Part shown: piece after piece, positions 11,573 to 22,841 of the stretch | Position numbering within the stretch: position 1 is the first letter of the stretch | Layout: each line of letters opens with the position of its first letter | Origin: Trichostrongylus colubriformis | Taxonomy: Eukaryota; Nematoda; Chromadorea; Rhabditida; Trichostrongylidae | NCBI GenBank assembly: GCA_963978905.1 | Contig: OZ022256.1 | Location: forward strand, 38,178,001-38,242,000 | Reading direction: 5' to 3' | Length of the DNA: 64,000 nt | Position numbers and translations under genes: made by a program | The notes under the pieces: model-generated | Seen by the model: only the letters and a program-made list of their open reading frames with translations | The model's database searches: none | Told to the model about the DNA's origin: nothing

Positions 11573-11740
11573 TCTATGGTTGAAGTTTATCAGTAATCTG
11601 GTACTTTAGTACTTTGATAGTAGTTACCAGAGTTTTGAGGGGTCTTCTCAACTTCGACCTTCTATGGTAGAAGTTTATCAGTAATCAGGTACTTTAATAC
11701 TTTAATAGTAGTTACCAGACTTTTGAGGGGTCTTTTGAGT
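11573..11740 (+). repeat. 88-bp tandem duplication
   Basis: TCTATGGTTGAAGTTTATCAG at 11573 recurs as TCTATGGTAGAAGTTTATCAG at 11661. Both copies continue through GTAGTTACCAGA and TTTTGAGGGGTCTT. Confidence 0.85.
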
Positions 11741-12061
11741 CTTTTGGATAAATATTCTGCAGTCTCAATTGTTGTTGAATAGTAATCAGTTAGTTTATGT
11801 GTGCTATCGAAAGTTTTCCTTTCACTGAGGCGGAACTCAATCAACCTTCTAGTACTCCATCATTCATCGTTTCACCTCTTGTGCGATGCGGTGATGAATA
11901 TGTAATGCTGCTCATACTCCTCTTGGGTTCAAAATAAGTGTATTTTATAGATGGAAGTGGAAAAGCAGCATACAAAGTGTCTCAGCACAAGCCAACCAAG
12001 AAGACATAGTGACCCGTCTTTCAATCCACTACCTCTTCGCAAACTTGCTTACCGGTATATA

Positions 12062-12196
12062 TTTTGAGCACTGGCTTATAAATATCTGCTAAGACCGATT
12101 TATGCGATTTCTATAACGTTCAAGCTTGCATATGAAGATAAGAAGCGATGAATTGCAAGTCAATCTTGCCATTGAGTGTCTTAAGCCTTTTCTGAC
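12062..12196 (+). repeat. dispersed duplicate of 9723-9858
   Basis: Second copy of the pair described at 9723. A plus ORF at 12268-12495 just downstream shows nothing recognisable. Confidence 0.75.
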
Positions 12197-12538
12197 GGTC
12201 CAGGTATGGTTTTGACCATGTACATATAGGTGTCAATATGCGATGCGTATCATGTTACTAGTACTACTTGGAGCGTATGGATTGGTTTCCTCACACATTG
12301 AGCTTTGAAAAGGGTTCATGGCGATGTTTATGTATACCTCGCCGTCTCATCTTCTCGCATAGGAATCGTGATTCGGTTGGAAACTTGCACCGGTCCTTGA
12401 CTGGTGGAGACCGCTTGGCATTAGTTACTTTGACGCCAACTACCGCTGAGCCACCGGCTTTGCCCGAAACCTGCCTTAATTATCAGGAAGTTTGACTTTC
12501 TGGGTGCAACTATGTCCCACAGGTTTACACTCATTCGC

Positions 12539-12930
12539 TTGAAGGTATCGCTCACGGAAAAAAAGAGTCTTTCTGCTACCCATTATTGGTATTGCATATG
12601 CTTAATACGGGCCTCATACACGGTTTCATGCGAGAAAAAAGTGAATGCGACTAAGATACGGCACAATAAGGTCTCGGCCGGGTGGACGGAGCCTCCGAGC
12701 AAGTGCCCACCCAGTCGTTCACCGCGGTCGGAGTTGCACTGTAGGAGCAGGACAACGGGACGGGGCTTTTACTCTAAGGCCCCGCCCACCCGGCCGAGAG
12801 TTTGGAGCGCTGTGTCCTAGCCATATTCTCACTTTTCGCATGAAACTTTGCATGCGGCTCTTATTAGACAGATATAACATTAATAAAGGGGTAACAAAGA
12901 ATTCCATTTTCCCGTGGACGATTCCTTTGA
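12539..12930. mobile_element. fold-back MITE (TTAA family), copy 1
   Basis: Diverged copy of the element at 18749-19181. Left arm reads TTGAAGGTATCGCTCACGG; right arm ends CGTGGACGATTCCTTTGA. The inner arm text GGTCTCGGCCGGGTGGACGG is matched by CCGCCCACCCGGCCGAGAG. The outer TTAA has decayed to TTGA and TCAA. It has no coding capacity; ORFs across it are palindrome shadows. Confidence 0.85.
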
Positions 12931-13873
12931 GAAAGATCATTTGATCATTTTCTGTATTGGGTGCATGATTCTTGAAGTCACTCGGAAATGTCAATCAAGA
13001 TTGAGTCTCATTAGTGTAAGATCATTTTCTCAAGGAGATTCGGTGGATTTCCTACAGGAAGTCAGCCGATATTCGGGGAAAAAAGTAGTGAGCAAATCCC
13101 GAGTGATTCAACCCGTTTTGGCACTGATGCAAAGCAATTCCGCGAGAAGCGTGTATAATCCTCGTGTTCTACGGTTCGAGCTACGCTCCACTAGAAGCTT
13201 TTGATCAGATTCATGATTAGGTGGCCATTAACACCTCTTCTTCAACCACATCAAAAGCTAGAAGTTGGAGGAATTTTCTCAAAGCGAACATGATTTGTGA
13301 GTATCACTTTCCATGTGGTCGGTGGATAAAGAAGTGCGAAGGAAGCTCAGCGCTTAGGTTTCAGCATACCTGATGGCAATCATGTTGGGCATCGGTTAGT
13401 GTGGCTCAAATTGCCTTCTGCTTAGTCAGTGATCCTTCATAAGAGATAAGCAAGAAAAAAGGACGACCCGTTGTTTTCAAATGACTTCAACCATTTTCCT
13501 ATTGTTTTCCTCTCAACATCCTCTTCACAATAATAAATCTCAAGCAGGCCGTGTTCAATGATACCAGAGGGAATAAACGCCTAGCAATGAAATCTACACG
13601 GCTGCAATATTGTTTTGACCCAAACTATTAGGAAGAACTCTGCGAGAATACTTCTTGAAGTGAGTTTTTCCAGTCTTTTGCAAGCTTCTAATATTTTCTT
13701 ATGAAATGAAAATCAGCCTTATTAGTTTTTTTCAAATGGTGCTGCTTTACTTTTTCATGTTGTAGGGACGCATAGCTACGTATAGTAGGTCCAGTGCCCC
13801 ATTTCAACCATAATTTTCATTGCTTTTTCTGCTCCCCCCTTCATGTTACTTTCCCCACGGAAATAAATTTCAG
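12931..13873. other. no supported gene
   Basis: Moderately AT-rich sequence without exons I can defend. A 96-codon ORF at 12914-13204 starts inside the MITE and has no domain. Confidence 0.35.
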
Positions 13874-13962
13874 TGCGCTAGATCGCTTTCTCTTGACTGT
13901 AGAACAGCCCGTAGATGGTCAAGCGCAAGAAACCTCAAGAGAAGAAATTAAAGAGAATCGTG
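13874..13962 (+). CDS. possible internal exon, unknown product
   Basis: A good acceptor (AATAAATTTCAG) is followed by an 89-nt open block reading ALDRFLLTVEQPVDG and an acidic helix-like stretch ETSREEIKENR, then GTG/GTACAC. The composition is protein-like. I found no partner exon. Confidence 0.35.
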
Positions 13963-13981
13963 GTACACTATGCCGGTGCGA

Positions 13982-14212
13982 GGGGTGACGGTTGGGACAC
14001 ACGAATCTAGGCCGTGACCCTGTGACAGCCTGTGGCCTTTGCCCTGTGACATGAATAATTCAGACAATTTGACTATACAACGGAACAGACTTGCAAGGAG
14101 GACACGATTTACATGAACAAGTTGTCTGATTTATTTAAGGCTTAGGTCAAAGGCCACAGGCTGTTACAGGGTCACGGCCTAGATTCGTGTGTCCCAGCCT
14201 ACACCCCGGTGA
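13982..14212. mobile_element. fold-back MITE, unrelated to the TTAA family
   Basis: Arms of about 70 bp: GGTTGGGACACACGAATCTAGGCCGTGACCCTGT in the left arm faces its inverse at 14146-14208. The spacer is about 85 bp and no ORF is present. A clear target duplication could not be defined. Confidence 0.85.
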
Positions 14213-14372
14213 GAGCGCCTTGACTTCTTCATATTAAGATGAAGCACATTCAAGATAATTTTTGTGGGCACTGGAATTGATTAAGAACTGAGAGGACAGG
14301 GAAATAGAAATGCGAAAAGAAACTCAGACTAATACTGAAAATTATTCCATAATCACCCCGCTTTCCACAGAT

Positions 14373-14764
14373 TTACATTCTAGAAAGAGCTGTTCTCTGG
14401 GCCTTGTTTGTTATAACGTAAAATTCATCGGTATCGCTTTGTAGAAGTAGGCCAGGGTGCTCGAACTGTGTCACGCACGTGTCAATTTCCTCGTTGCTTG
14501 CGTTGTGAACTGGCAGTGCACACAGAGACGTGGCCGACGCGCGGCAAACTTGACCTAGTTTGAGTCTCTTGACTGACTCCACATGTTTCTCCTGTTGATG
14601 TTGTCATCACACAGTCAGGATTTCTGTTTTATGTTGTTATATCGCAATCGATGGCTAACCTCTTCGGCCACGTTATCACTACTGCTGCTCCGTTGTCTGG
14701 ACCGGATTGTAGCCGATCTAGCGCGATGAGTCCTATTCGATTTACTGGTATTGTACCCGCTCAT
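14373..14764 (-). CDS. two-exon small protein, unknown function (107 aa)
   Basis: Exon 1 (14764-14660) starts MSGYNTSKSNRTHRARSA, is rich in Arg and Ser, and ends at GAAGAG/GTTAGC. A 68-bp intron ends CATCAACAG. Exon 2 (14591-14373) is open for 72 codons to TAA and ends TNKAQRTALSRM. The junction is in phase 0 (Glu-Glu/Glu). An acceptor-like CAATTGCAG lies about 30 bases upstream of the ATG, compatible with a spliced leader. The body has an acidic stretch (NASNEEIDTC) and several Cys but no signal peptide or membrane segment. I do not recognise the family. Confidence 0.6.
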
Positions 14765-15216
14765 AGTCTCCCTGGCACAAAGATGAACGTATCCGACCTG
14801 CAATTGCAGAACGATCTATCATTCCACGAAAGAGATCGCAAAACTCAAATTGTCCTGTACTTTAGAGCACCAACTAATGAAAACGTAGACCATCTCAAGG
14901 TTTTTAATATAGCACACTATTTGCTACGTCCGAACTGAGGTGAGAGCATGATTATGCTGCTTTAATCTTTTTTTTTTCTGGGGGTGTTCCAACAACAATT
15001 CTTTTTTTAAGGAAGCCCATTCTTTTATATTGATATGATACCATTAGATTGAATAAGCTATAGCTGAAAAGATGATTCGCCACCCCCTCCCCTCCCCCCA
15101 ATGCACTCGAATTGGAACGATATAAACATCAAAGTAGAAGCTTCCTGTGATTGGAGAGGACCCTGGGGATGGAACAACTTTGCAATTTTCGTTACGATTC
15201 GAAACAATTTTTTCAG

Positions 15217-15381
15217 TCCGTTGCTCTGAATATCGTAGCCATTCACGAGGTATGTATTCAAAATTGGCTGTTTCTTTAACATTCGGTCTGTTCCGCACTG
15301 ATATTCTATTCCACAGGAGACCTCGTGCATGTTCCGAAAGGAGCTTCCTGGAAAAGTGCAGTGCAGCAAGCGCTAAAATGA
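15217..15381 (+). CDS. possible last two exons, unknown product
   Basis: Exon 15217-15249 lies between TTTTTTCAG and GAG/GTATGT. Exon 15317-15381 follows TTCCACAG. In one phase they join to give ..HSRG then DLVHVPKGASWKSAVQQ and a stop at 15379-15381. Other phases also stay open for a while, so the frame is uncertain. Confidence 0.35.
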
Positions 15382-15726
15382 GATCAAACAAGCAGTACTT
15401 ACGAATGCTCCTTCCGCACTGCATGTCTGCATGTAGAAGAGGGATGAATCGGTCCAACATAGCAGAAACAGCAAATCCACCCTCAAGTTTACCTATGCTG
15501 CCTATACAGCGAGCACAAGGCGGCTTTTACCGTGCCATTAATATCCGCCGTCGCCGAAAAAGTCGCGCCACGTGGCATCACCTCGGCTCAAGTTTGTTGA
15601 GCGAGAGACTTCCCTCTGCCCTCTGTTGAAATCAGTGAATATCAGTTCCGCACTTGTCAAAACTAACTCAACCAAGTGCCAATTGGGTAGGTGTTCTCTC
15701 AAAAAATATTGATACTTTTCATACAG

Positions 15727-16306
15727 TCATCAACCGCGGATGCAGTGACATTACACAGCAAGAATATCTCTCTGACGTGCCTTCCGTCTAAAGATGGAAT
15801 TAGAAAAGTATGCCGTAGGAAAGGAAGATCCATTCTCAGCCGGATTCTATTCACTGAACGGTTCGCCAGGGTATGCTAATGTCAAGCTCCAGGATGTTAC
15901 GCACGTGAGGTGCCACGAGTTCCAACCGTAGCAGCCTTCACCTTATATGGGAAACATATGTACGTGCTCTGAGGAGACAGTGGTACACATCGCTGGGGCT
16001 AATTGCGCTATCATGGCTCCATTCGCCGTCAAAACGTCACACATAACTGCTCTAGCAGCGTTTTCCTCAACTACGCGCACTGATGCCATAAGCAAATTAT
16101 TGACTACTTCCAGACCTTTCAGCGTGATTTTCCCATTCAGTAGCCTTCCAGCGGAGGTTAGAATCGAGCAGCAACTCACCTACTTCGCAACTTTGAGAAG
16201 TTCCCTTGATCGATTCGTGATGTAAGATGCCTTTTCGGAGATGCGAATTGTACAGACAGTTTCCTTCTCTACGCCATTATGAGCGACAAACTCACGGAGC
16301 GCATGC
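15727..16306. other. coding-like region, strand unresolved
   Basis: On the plus strand an acceptor at 15726 is followed by an ATG at 15794 and a frame with FSAGFYSLNGSPGYANVK up to CAC/GTGAGG at about 15904. On the minus strand, 16306 to 15943 is a single register interrupted by one TAG (about 16179). It reads HALREFVAHNGVEKETVC upstream of the TAG and GLEVVNNLLMASVRVVEEN downstream. Both look like real protein, so each may be the antisense mirror of the other. I cannot choose between them. Confidence 0.3.
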
Positions 16307-17080
16307 TCTCAATCCGCTTCTCGAAACTTTCATCCCTCATGCTGAGTTATCATGTCTGGTCTCTCTTGAAGATAAAAACAGCGAGCCAACTAACCATCTT
16401 GTTTTTGTGGCTCAACAGGTTTCTGATTCCTGGTGCTCTGCGTATCACCTAGAGCCCCGCCTGTATAAGGCATCTTGATAGGCAAAGGCGTTCAAAGGCA
16501 CACCACGCGATAAATTGTAAGAGTTATCGCGTGTATTACAGAAAGTAGAGGCCCTGGTTTACTCACCATTGAAGAATGAAGAAAAACCCGCAACAATCAC
16601 CAAGAATGAAACTCCCTGCCCTCAGTTCTTGTACGAGTACTGGAGATTAGAAATGAGTTTTTGCTCTATGGTATTGCGCAGAATGCTAAGATATCACCTG
16701 TTCTTCCCTGTTGGAGCTACCTTCACTATTGAAATCGCTATTTTATCTTTATCTCATCGCAAGTTTCCTTCTCCACGTAAGAGCCACGTGGGAAATTTGT
16801 TCGTCTAAGGCCAGGTGTGATTCGGCTCGGTGGGCTCAACTCGGCTCGGGTAGAGCGCGCCTATCGCCGCGAGGATGCACTATCAAGCCGCAACAAGGGT
16901 GCAGCCTGAGCAGTTATCTGAAGACCAACTTGCCCCAAGAAAGTAAGCACTGATTTGGTCATCACGTTGAGTGCCTTTAACCCAAACACACATCATAGTA
17001 CCTGCGTGGATGCCTTGATGTCCATTCTTTCTGGATGGGCAGATTTTTTTTAATTCATGGAATTTCCTTCAACTGCGCAG

Positions 17081-17241
17081 GATATGTCGCAAAATGGGGG
17101 ACATGCAATTTCTTTGGCATTAATCCAAACCAACAACATCGCCCGATGTCGGTAGTATTCGCCTGCTTGGCTGCATTGCATGCCGCCCTTTGTGGATTAA
17201 AAGAACTGTTCTTCTACCAATGCAAAGGGCAGTGTCGTTAA
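17081..17241 (+). CDS. possible terminal exon, Cys-rich end
   Basis: Acceptor CCTTCAACTGCGCAG, then an open block of 53 codons to TAA. It contains WGTCNFFGINPNQQHRP, a hydrophobic helix SVVFACLAALHAALCGL and the ending CKGQCR. No upstream exon was found and the family is unknown. Confidence 0.3.
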
Positions 17242-18080
17242 TTTGCTTAATGACAATGTCTTGAAAGTGCGCCTACACGCATTGTAGCTGCGGTCGACGT
17301 GGAGCACAGAGAGTGATTTTCCAAGTCCGCTTCCTGAAAAACATTGTGGATTCGTTCCATTCCTTTCATCGCTTACTTCATGTTAGGGGGTCGTTGTAAA
17401 CGATCGCCAAAACTTTCTCTTTCCTAGCAATGCGTCATCCGAGTTTGATATTAAATACTTGACATTTCCTAACCTTATATTTGATCGACGTTGTTAAGAC
17501 TAATACATTGTGCTTTCATTCGCACCCCTTGAGAGGAAAATACCATACGTCTCGAGCTTTCACTATAAGGTTGTGGTGAAACAGACTTAATGGAAGCATG
17601 GGAAGAGGGCAAAAAAGTTTAGTTCTCTGCCGGGTTTCGACTACCGCAGCAGCAATGTTCTATTAGTGCATTGGCGACACTGCGTCTCGATGGCACGATG
17701 CAGCTCAAAGAAAATCGCTTTACGTCCATCAGAAATTTCCAGCGGTACAATTAATATCAGATAGCTCTGTAGTGCCTAGAGTAGCGGTACACCCTCACAC
17801 CCTTATTGGAGGATATGTTACAGCCAAAACTTTTACTTATCGCTGATAGAAGCCCATGAAAGAGGATGAACATTGACGTCTGATCAGTGACTTATTGTTA
17901 CTTTACACCTATGGTCTCATATAGTCAAATCGTTGAGAGATCATCGATTATTCGAGCACTATTTACCCAAAGCAACCCCACCACCACGAATCCTGATGGA
18001 GTGGAAGAGGTGTTTAGCGGCGAACATTGCGATTTGACCATAAAATCGGGGTAGTTAGACCTATAGAAAGTGAGTACGAC
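17242..18080. other. no supported gene
   Basis: No open frame of note and no recognised repeat. Confidence 0.35.
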
Positions 18081-18104
18081 TATCACTGGGTGCAATATCG
18101 TCTG

Positions 18105-18225
18105 GCGCCCGCGCCGCCGGAAGAGTTCACTGGGCTACTCTAGCTCACGACGAGGACGATTGAAGACGTTGCTGGCGCCCGCTCCAGACTCTAGATGAGC
18201 AACGGGACGACAGTGATAGAGGTGA
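18105..18225 (+). repeat. RTE-type retrotransposon 3' end fragment
   Basis: GACGTTGCTGGCGCCCGC.CCAGACTCTAGATGAGCAACGGGACGAC matches the RTE tail at about 30870-30920 (GAAGTTGCTGGCCGTCTCAGAACTCTCGATGAGCAACGGAACGAC). This is the C-terminal coding end of an RTE reverse transcriptase, heavily truncated at its 5' side. Confidence 0.55.
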
Positions 18226-18748
18226 TACGAAGCAAAATGGAATCAGTTCCAGTAGACGAAACTGTTGCCTTATACTAAACTGAAAAAGGATTGATTGATG
18301 AGCATCTGTGGAATTCCACTTTCTGTAGGGAATGAATTAACTGCAAAGCGGAGATGGGCTCTACATGGATACAAAAAGGGCAATGCTAGTTCACCCCTTC
18401 TTTGCTTCACAGGCATTTCCCCTGCTCACAAGCGTCCTTTTGCATCGTTCTCTCAATTGATTGGCTTACTTCCACAGTGCTAGGATGATTTATTGGTTTG
18501 AAATGACCCTTCGTATTCACATTGGGAGATGTGCTCGTCAGGCATGTTAAACAGTCGCGCACTTTAACGTCAGTTCTGATCGAGTAAAAAGGAGAATAAA
18601 GTGAAAAGTTGTTTGAAAAGTTAGTGTATTCAAATAGTCTGTGGTTTGTTTCGCCGAAAGCCTCAATCACATATGGGATCGGCCGCGGTTAGCGATCGCA
18701 AGAACAGAACCGAATGTTTCCTTTCAGGGGCTCCCATATAACGCGACA

Positions 18749-19181
18749 TTAAAGGAATCGTCCACGGAAAATGAGTTTTTGTGTTACCCATATATTTATG
18801 TTGTATTTGCCTAATGTTGGCCTCATGCAAAATTTCACGCGAAAAAATGCGAATCTGGCTGAGATACAGCACCACAAAGTGCGGTCCCAGTGGACGGGGC
18901 CTCCGTGTAAAAGCCTCGTACCGCGCCCGCCGTGGTCGGAGACGCATTGTAGGAACAGAAGGTTACGTAAACAGTCCCACTCTCCGTTCCCAACGGCGGC
19001 GGAAGACGGGACGAGGCTTTTACACGGAGGCCCCGCCCACTGGGGCCGCACTTTTTGGTACTGTATCTCAGCCAGATTCACATTTTTTCGCGTGAAATTT
19101 TGCATGAGGCCAACATTAGGCAAATACAACATAGATATATGGGTAACACAAAAACTCATTTTCCGTGGACGATTCCTTTAA
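18749..19181. mobile_element. fold-back MITE (TTAA family), best-preserved copy
   Basis: 433 bp with about 190-bp inverted arms that are almost identical. The left begins TTAAAGGAATCGTCCACGG; the right is its exact inverse and ends TTTAA. Arms run to about 18936 and restart at about 18993, leaving a short loop. TTAA at both ends suggests TTAA target choice, as in piggyBac-type elements, though the termini do not otherwise identify a superfamily. The same peptide can be read into the element from either arm, which shows that those ORFs are artefacts. Confidence 0.92.
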
Positions 19182-19560
19182 GTCATACAAGTGAGGCAAG
19201 TGCATTACTGGATCTTGGACTATCCTATCATTCTGCAGTCTATTGGGAGAAAAATTAAGTAGTAGCTGACGAATACATACATATCTGAGCAGGTTTTTGT
19301 CAATACTTGTAAGAGCGCAGTTTGCAAAGTAGTATTTCTCATTCCTCGAACTCTATCCCCTCAATGTCTCACATCATTAATCCCAAATTGTAAGCTTTCA
19401 CTATCTTTTAGCAAGTATGCTGTAAGTTTACGTACTCTACCTTACACATCCGGTTGACAAGGGTGACGCTTGAATTCATAACTAAAAACTCTATCAGTAC
19501 AAAAACGTGCTTCCAATGGGAAAGTTTGCCCATCTTGCTCGTTTTATTGCTTTTTGTCAG

Positions 19561-19972
19561 GCGACAACAGGGAGTTATGTTTTCGATGAAATTCTTTCAA
19601 TATACGTTTCTGGAACTGTTCCCTATCTCACAGCCAGTATCATGTGAAACCTCCGTGATGGCAGTGTCTGGCGACAAATTGATCTTTATAAATAAGCTCA
19701 CAGGACTTCTTACCTTATTCATCTTATGGGTGTATCTTTCATAATGCTTCCTCTTACTCTAAACTTGACTTTTCCAGGGTTGCGTTCGTACCTCATACTT
19801 TGCGACACAGTCCTACGATGGTTGCTTTTTGCACCTCAGTCCCAACATCTGAAAAAGTCGCGTAGCAGAGTATTAATGCAACCCAACCCTCCTTCTTTAT
19901 TCGCTTCTTTTTCATTGAATGTTTCACGCAGCCGTCACTCGACTCAATATCAGTCGTAATTCGCCGGGACGC
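19561..19972 (+). CDS. possible two-exon gene fragment
   Basis: Exon 19561-19636 follows a strong acceptor (TTGCTTTTTGTCAG) and reads TGSYVFDEILSIYVSGTVPY up to CCA/GTATCA. Exon 19778 onward follows CTTTTCCAG. In the matching phase it stays open for about 60 codons to about 19959; in another phase it reads CVRTSYFATQSYDGC and stops early. The frame choice is uncertain and the product is unknown. Confidence 0.3.
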
Positions 19973-20311
19973 TAATTCCCAGCGTAGCTTCTTTGCTGAT
20001 TTTTCGGAAGAGTAGAACCTTTACTGTTCCCAAACTAGCTTTGCCTAGAATTCGCATGAACTGTACTGGCATAGAAGAGATCACGACGATAGAGTGTGCA
20101 GGATTTCAGTCCTCCAACCACGTGAATATCCATTAGACTTGGCAAATCACAGACCATGGCAGCAGTGCCTCGGTACATGCATACAGTAGCGCTCAAAGGT
20201 CTTCGGCCAAATGGTTTCTCACTAGGGTTTCACTTGTAACTTTTTTGCGACTGGACCGATCTAAGAGAAGTGTTAGTATGTTGTACTTGAGGACACTGCA
20301 TACTAAATATA

Positions 20312-21197
20312 TTAGGTTGATTCATAATAAATCGGACAAATTGACAAATTTTAATCATTCTCGTACAACTTTTTAACGACAACTGGGATTCACTTGAAAT
20401 ATGCTCCATCTTTATCGATGACCTTCTGCCACGGGTTAGGCAGATCATGGATGCCCTTGCTCCAGAAGGCCGGGGGCTGGAGCTCGAAGAAGTTGCCGAG
20501 TGCCGCCTTGACGTCGTCGCGAATTTTGGAGTCTTGGCCGTACAGGTGGCGTTGGCTGTGGGAGAAAAGGTGGAAATCTGAAGGGCCAGGTCTGGGAAGT
20601 ACGGTGGGTGTGGAAGCACGGTCCAGCTGTACGACAGCAGCGCGGCCTTGGTCGATCTTGCAGTGTGCGGTCTCGCGTTGTCGTGCTGGAAGTAGACATG
20701 TGACCGCCGCCGTAGCGAACTTTGGACATTTGCCTTCAATTCTCGTAACTGACGAACGTAGACGTCGGCGGATACTGTTGTACCTTCATCGAGCAGCTCC
20801 CAATACTCTACGCCGTGTACGCTCCACCAAGCGCGGTTTCTTCTTCGATAGAATAGTCGCCTGACGCAAACTTCGATTGCCACAAGTACACTGTACTTCT
20901 GGCGGGGGCATGCTCCTTGTGAACTTCTTTCAGACGTCTACCGATATCCGCGGGTTCCTGGCGAGATAGCGATATAAATAGTATGACGTTGCGGATGTGG
21001 TCTCTGGACCGCTTGAAATCGTGCGGCATTGTGGCGGAATGAATTTACTTTGGAGTGATTATTTTGCGGTACTTTGAAGAGCTTTTCATACTCATTCCAA
21101 CGGTACCTCGCTCGTCCATTTTCGTTAACCCGTTGCTGAGTTATGATCTCTAGAAATAATCACTACCATTTGTCCGATTTATTAGGAATCAACCTAA
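20312..21197 (-). mobile_element. mariner-like element, internally deleted
   Basis: Inverted ends TTAGGTTGATTCATAATAAATCGGA and TTAGGTTGATTCCTAATAAATCGGA, with TA on both sides (20310-20311 and 21198-21199). The element is 886 bp, about two thirds of full length. The gene is on the minus strand and has lost the middle of the transposase. Confidence 0.95.
20394..21029 (-). pseudogene. mariner transposase with central deletion
   Basis: The N-terminal helix-turn-helix region begins at 21029 (MPHDFKRSRDHIRNVILF.. SRQEPADIGRRLKEVH). After KFASGDYSIEEE the frame jumps to VEYWELLDEGTTVSADVY, so the linker and first catalytic aspartate are missing. The second aspartate is in FQHDNARPHTAR. A single missing base at the LAPSD stretch shifts the frame just before the third aspartate. 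Read past it, the end is normal (SDFHLFSHSQRHLYG.. to GAYFK). Inactive, but well preserved at base level. Confidence 0.9.
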
Positions 21198-21924
21198 TAC
21201 TATTTCGGCGCTTAACGGTGTAAGTTACGTGGTTAAATGCAATTTTTTGTTTTTGGAGTGCCATCGCCATCATGCCGTCCCGCTGTGCCGCTGTCATCAA
21301 AATTCGTGGTCTTTCTACAAAATATTAATGTCCTCTGAGGCTTGTTCGTTTTGTTTTTGTAAAGAAAGCCGTTTTTCTTGAGCAAACCTTTTTCTTTTTT
21401 TTCGGTGGTCTTGTAGTGAATTCTTCTGAAAAACCATGAAAAGAGTCAAGCGTCACTCAAGTAGAAGGAAATGTTGACAATAGTTCAGGCACCACATGTT
21501 AAAATATCGTCAAATTTGATGAAGTAGAAAAAAAATTGTGGCAAAAAAGTTTTGGCCGAAAACTTTTAGCAACCAATTGAGTAATTATGTTGTCTAAACT
21601 TTTTACTTATGTTCATACATCGCAACCCCTTTACATCGCTTCATCTTTCTCTGAAGTACAGGTCTAGAAAGAAAGAAGGTAAAGAAAGGAAAAGAAACAA
21701 GCGAATCATGGTTGCGTTGAATTATCGAACCTAACGACACAGCACCTGGCCTTCTTCCCCATGAAATTAGCACCAATCACGGCTTGAAAAAGCGTAGATC
21801 ACTTCCAAGACCTTCATGAAATATTCCAAATCCTTTTGCTTATTCCCTTATGTTCCTTGTAGGGATTCATTCCAAATGTCTGAGTTTCACAATTTCCTTG
21901 TCTATAAAAGCCGCTGCCCTATTA

Positions 21925-22706
21925 TTAGGTTGGTGCGAAAGTCCTGGGACACTGAGAACCTTCCTTTCAATTTTTAAAAACTTTATTTCGACGTCATTTC
22001 AAATCACAAAGACATCACCTTCTGCACCGATAACACTTTGCCATTTTTTGGGCAGATCACGAATACCTTTCCTCCAGAAGGAAGCTGGTTCTGAGTCGAA
22101 GCTGCGAGTCTCCAATTCAAGTTGAGCTTGATCCAAGCTCCTCCAACTTCTCCCGAGACATTCTTGCAACATGAGGGCGTGCGTTGTCATGAAGAAAGTA
22201 AACTTTGTTCCGTCCTGGCAGCTTTTGTTGCATTGCCTCGTTCAACTTCTGCAGCCGATCAGAGTAGATGCTTGCGGTTACTGTGGTACCACTTTCGAGA
22301 AATTCGTGGTAGAGCATTCCTTGTGAGTCCCACCAATAGCACAGCATCACCTTTTTTTGATGGGTGTCTGTCTTCGATTGAGTCGGAGCAGCTTCTCCTT
22401 GGGGAAGCCACTGAGCTTTCCTGCTATGATTCGCGTAGAAGACCCATAATTCATCCCCTGTAACGACCCTTCCCAGAAAGTCCTTGATCCGAAATCGAAT
22501 GAGGAGAGACTGAGCGATGCTTAACCTTGATGACCGGTCTTCAACTGGATCGATACTGCTTATATAGACCCGGCAAAATTGATCGTTAGTTCAGTGTTCG
22601 ATCGTGTGGCTACCAATCTATACCGTCGATCGGCCCACAGGTCCTTTTTTCGAATTTTAACTTTTTTTTTTGAAATTGGTGTCCCAGGACTTTTTCACCA
22701 ACCGAA
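21925..22706 (-). mobile_element. mariner-like element, second family, deleted at both ends of the gene
   Basis: Inverted ends TTAGGTTGGTGCGAAAGTCC and TTCGGTTGGTGAAAAAGTCC with TA flanks at 21923-21924 and 22707-22708; total 782 bp. The ends and the protein differ from the 20.3-kb element, so this is a separate mariner lineage. Confidence 0.93.
21999..22500 (-). pseudogene. mariner transposase catalytic fragment
   Basis: Reads on the minus strand from about 22500: FLGRVVTGDELWVFYANH (first catalytic aspartate), then QGEAAPTQSKTDTHQKKVM, YWWDSQGMLYHEFLESG and FLHDNARPHVARMS (second aspartate). It then jumps past the third aspartate to SFWRKGIRDLPKKWQSVIG in another frame. The DNA-binding domain is absent. 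Confidence 0.88.
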
Positions 22707-22754
22707 TATTTATATTTTAACGCACACATTATTTCGGTATCTAGCACACACGTT

Positions 22755-22836
22755 ATGAGTAACTGCTAGAGTAATGTGGTGGCATCAGTTCTTATAAGTA
22801 ACTGCTAGTGTAATGTGGTGGCATCAGTTCTTATAC
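22755..22836 (+). repeat. two-copy 41-bp tandem duplication
   Basis: AGTAACTGCTAG.GTAATGTGGTGGCATCAGTTCTTATA occurs twice in a row, next to the R1 copy. Confidence 0.85.
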
Positions 22837-22841
22837 TCTCC

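Noticed and set aside
15147..15629. 160-codon plus ORF
   Set aside because: Good splice signals inside it (GAG/GTATGT and TTCCACAG) imply that it is a read-through of an intron.
18749..19181. Two 136-codon ORFs on opposite strands with the same start peptide (MSFCVTHI)
   Set aside because: They are the same MITE arm read inward from both ends; the palindrome, not coding, explains the similarity.
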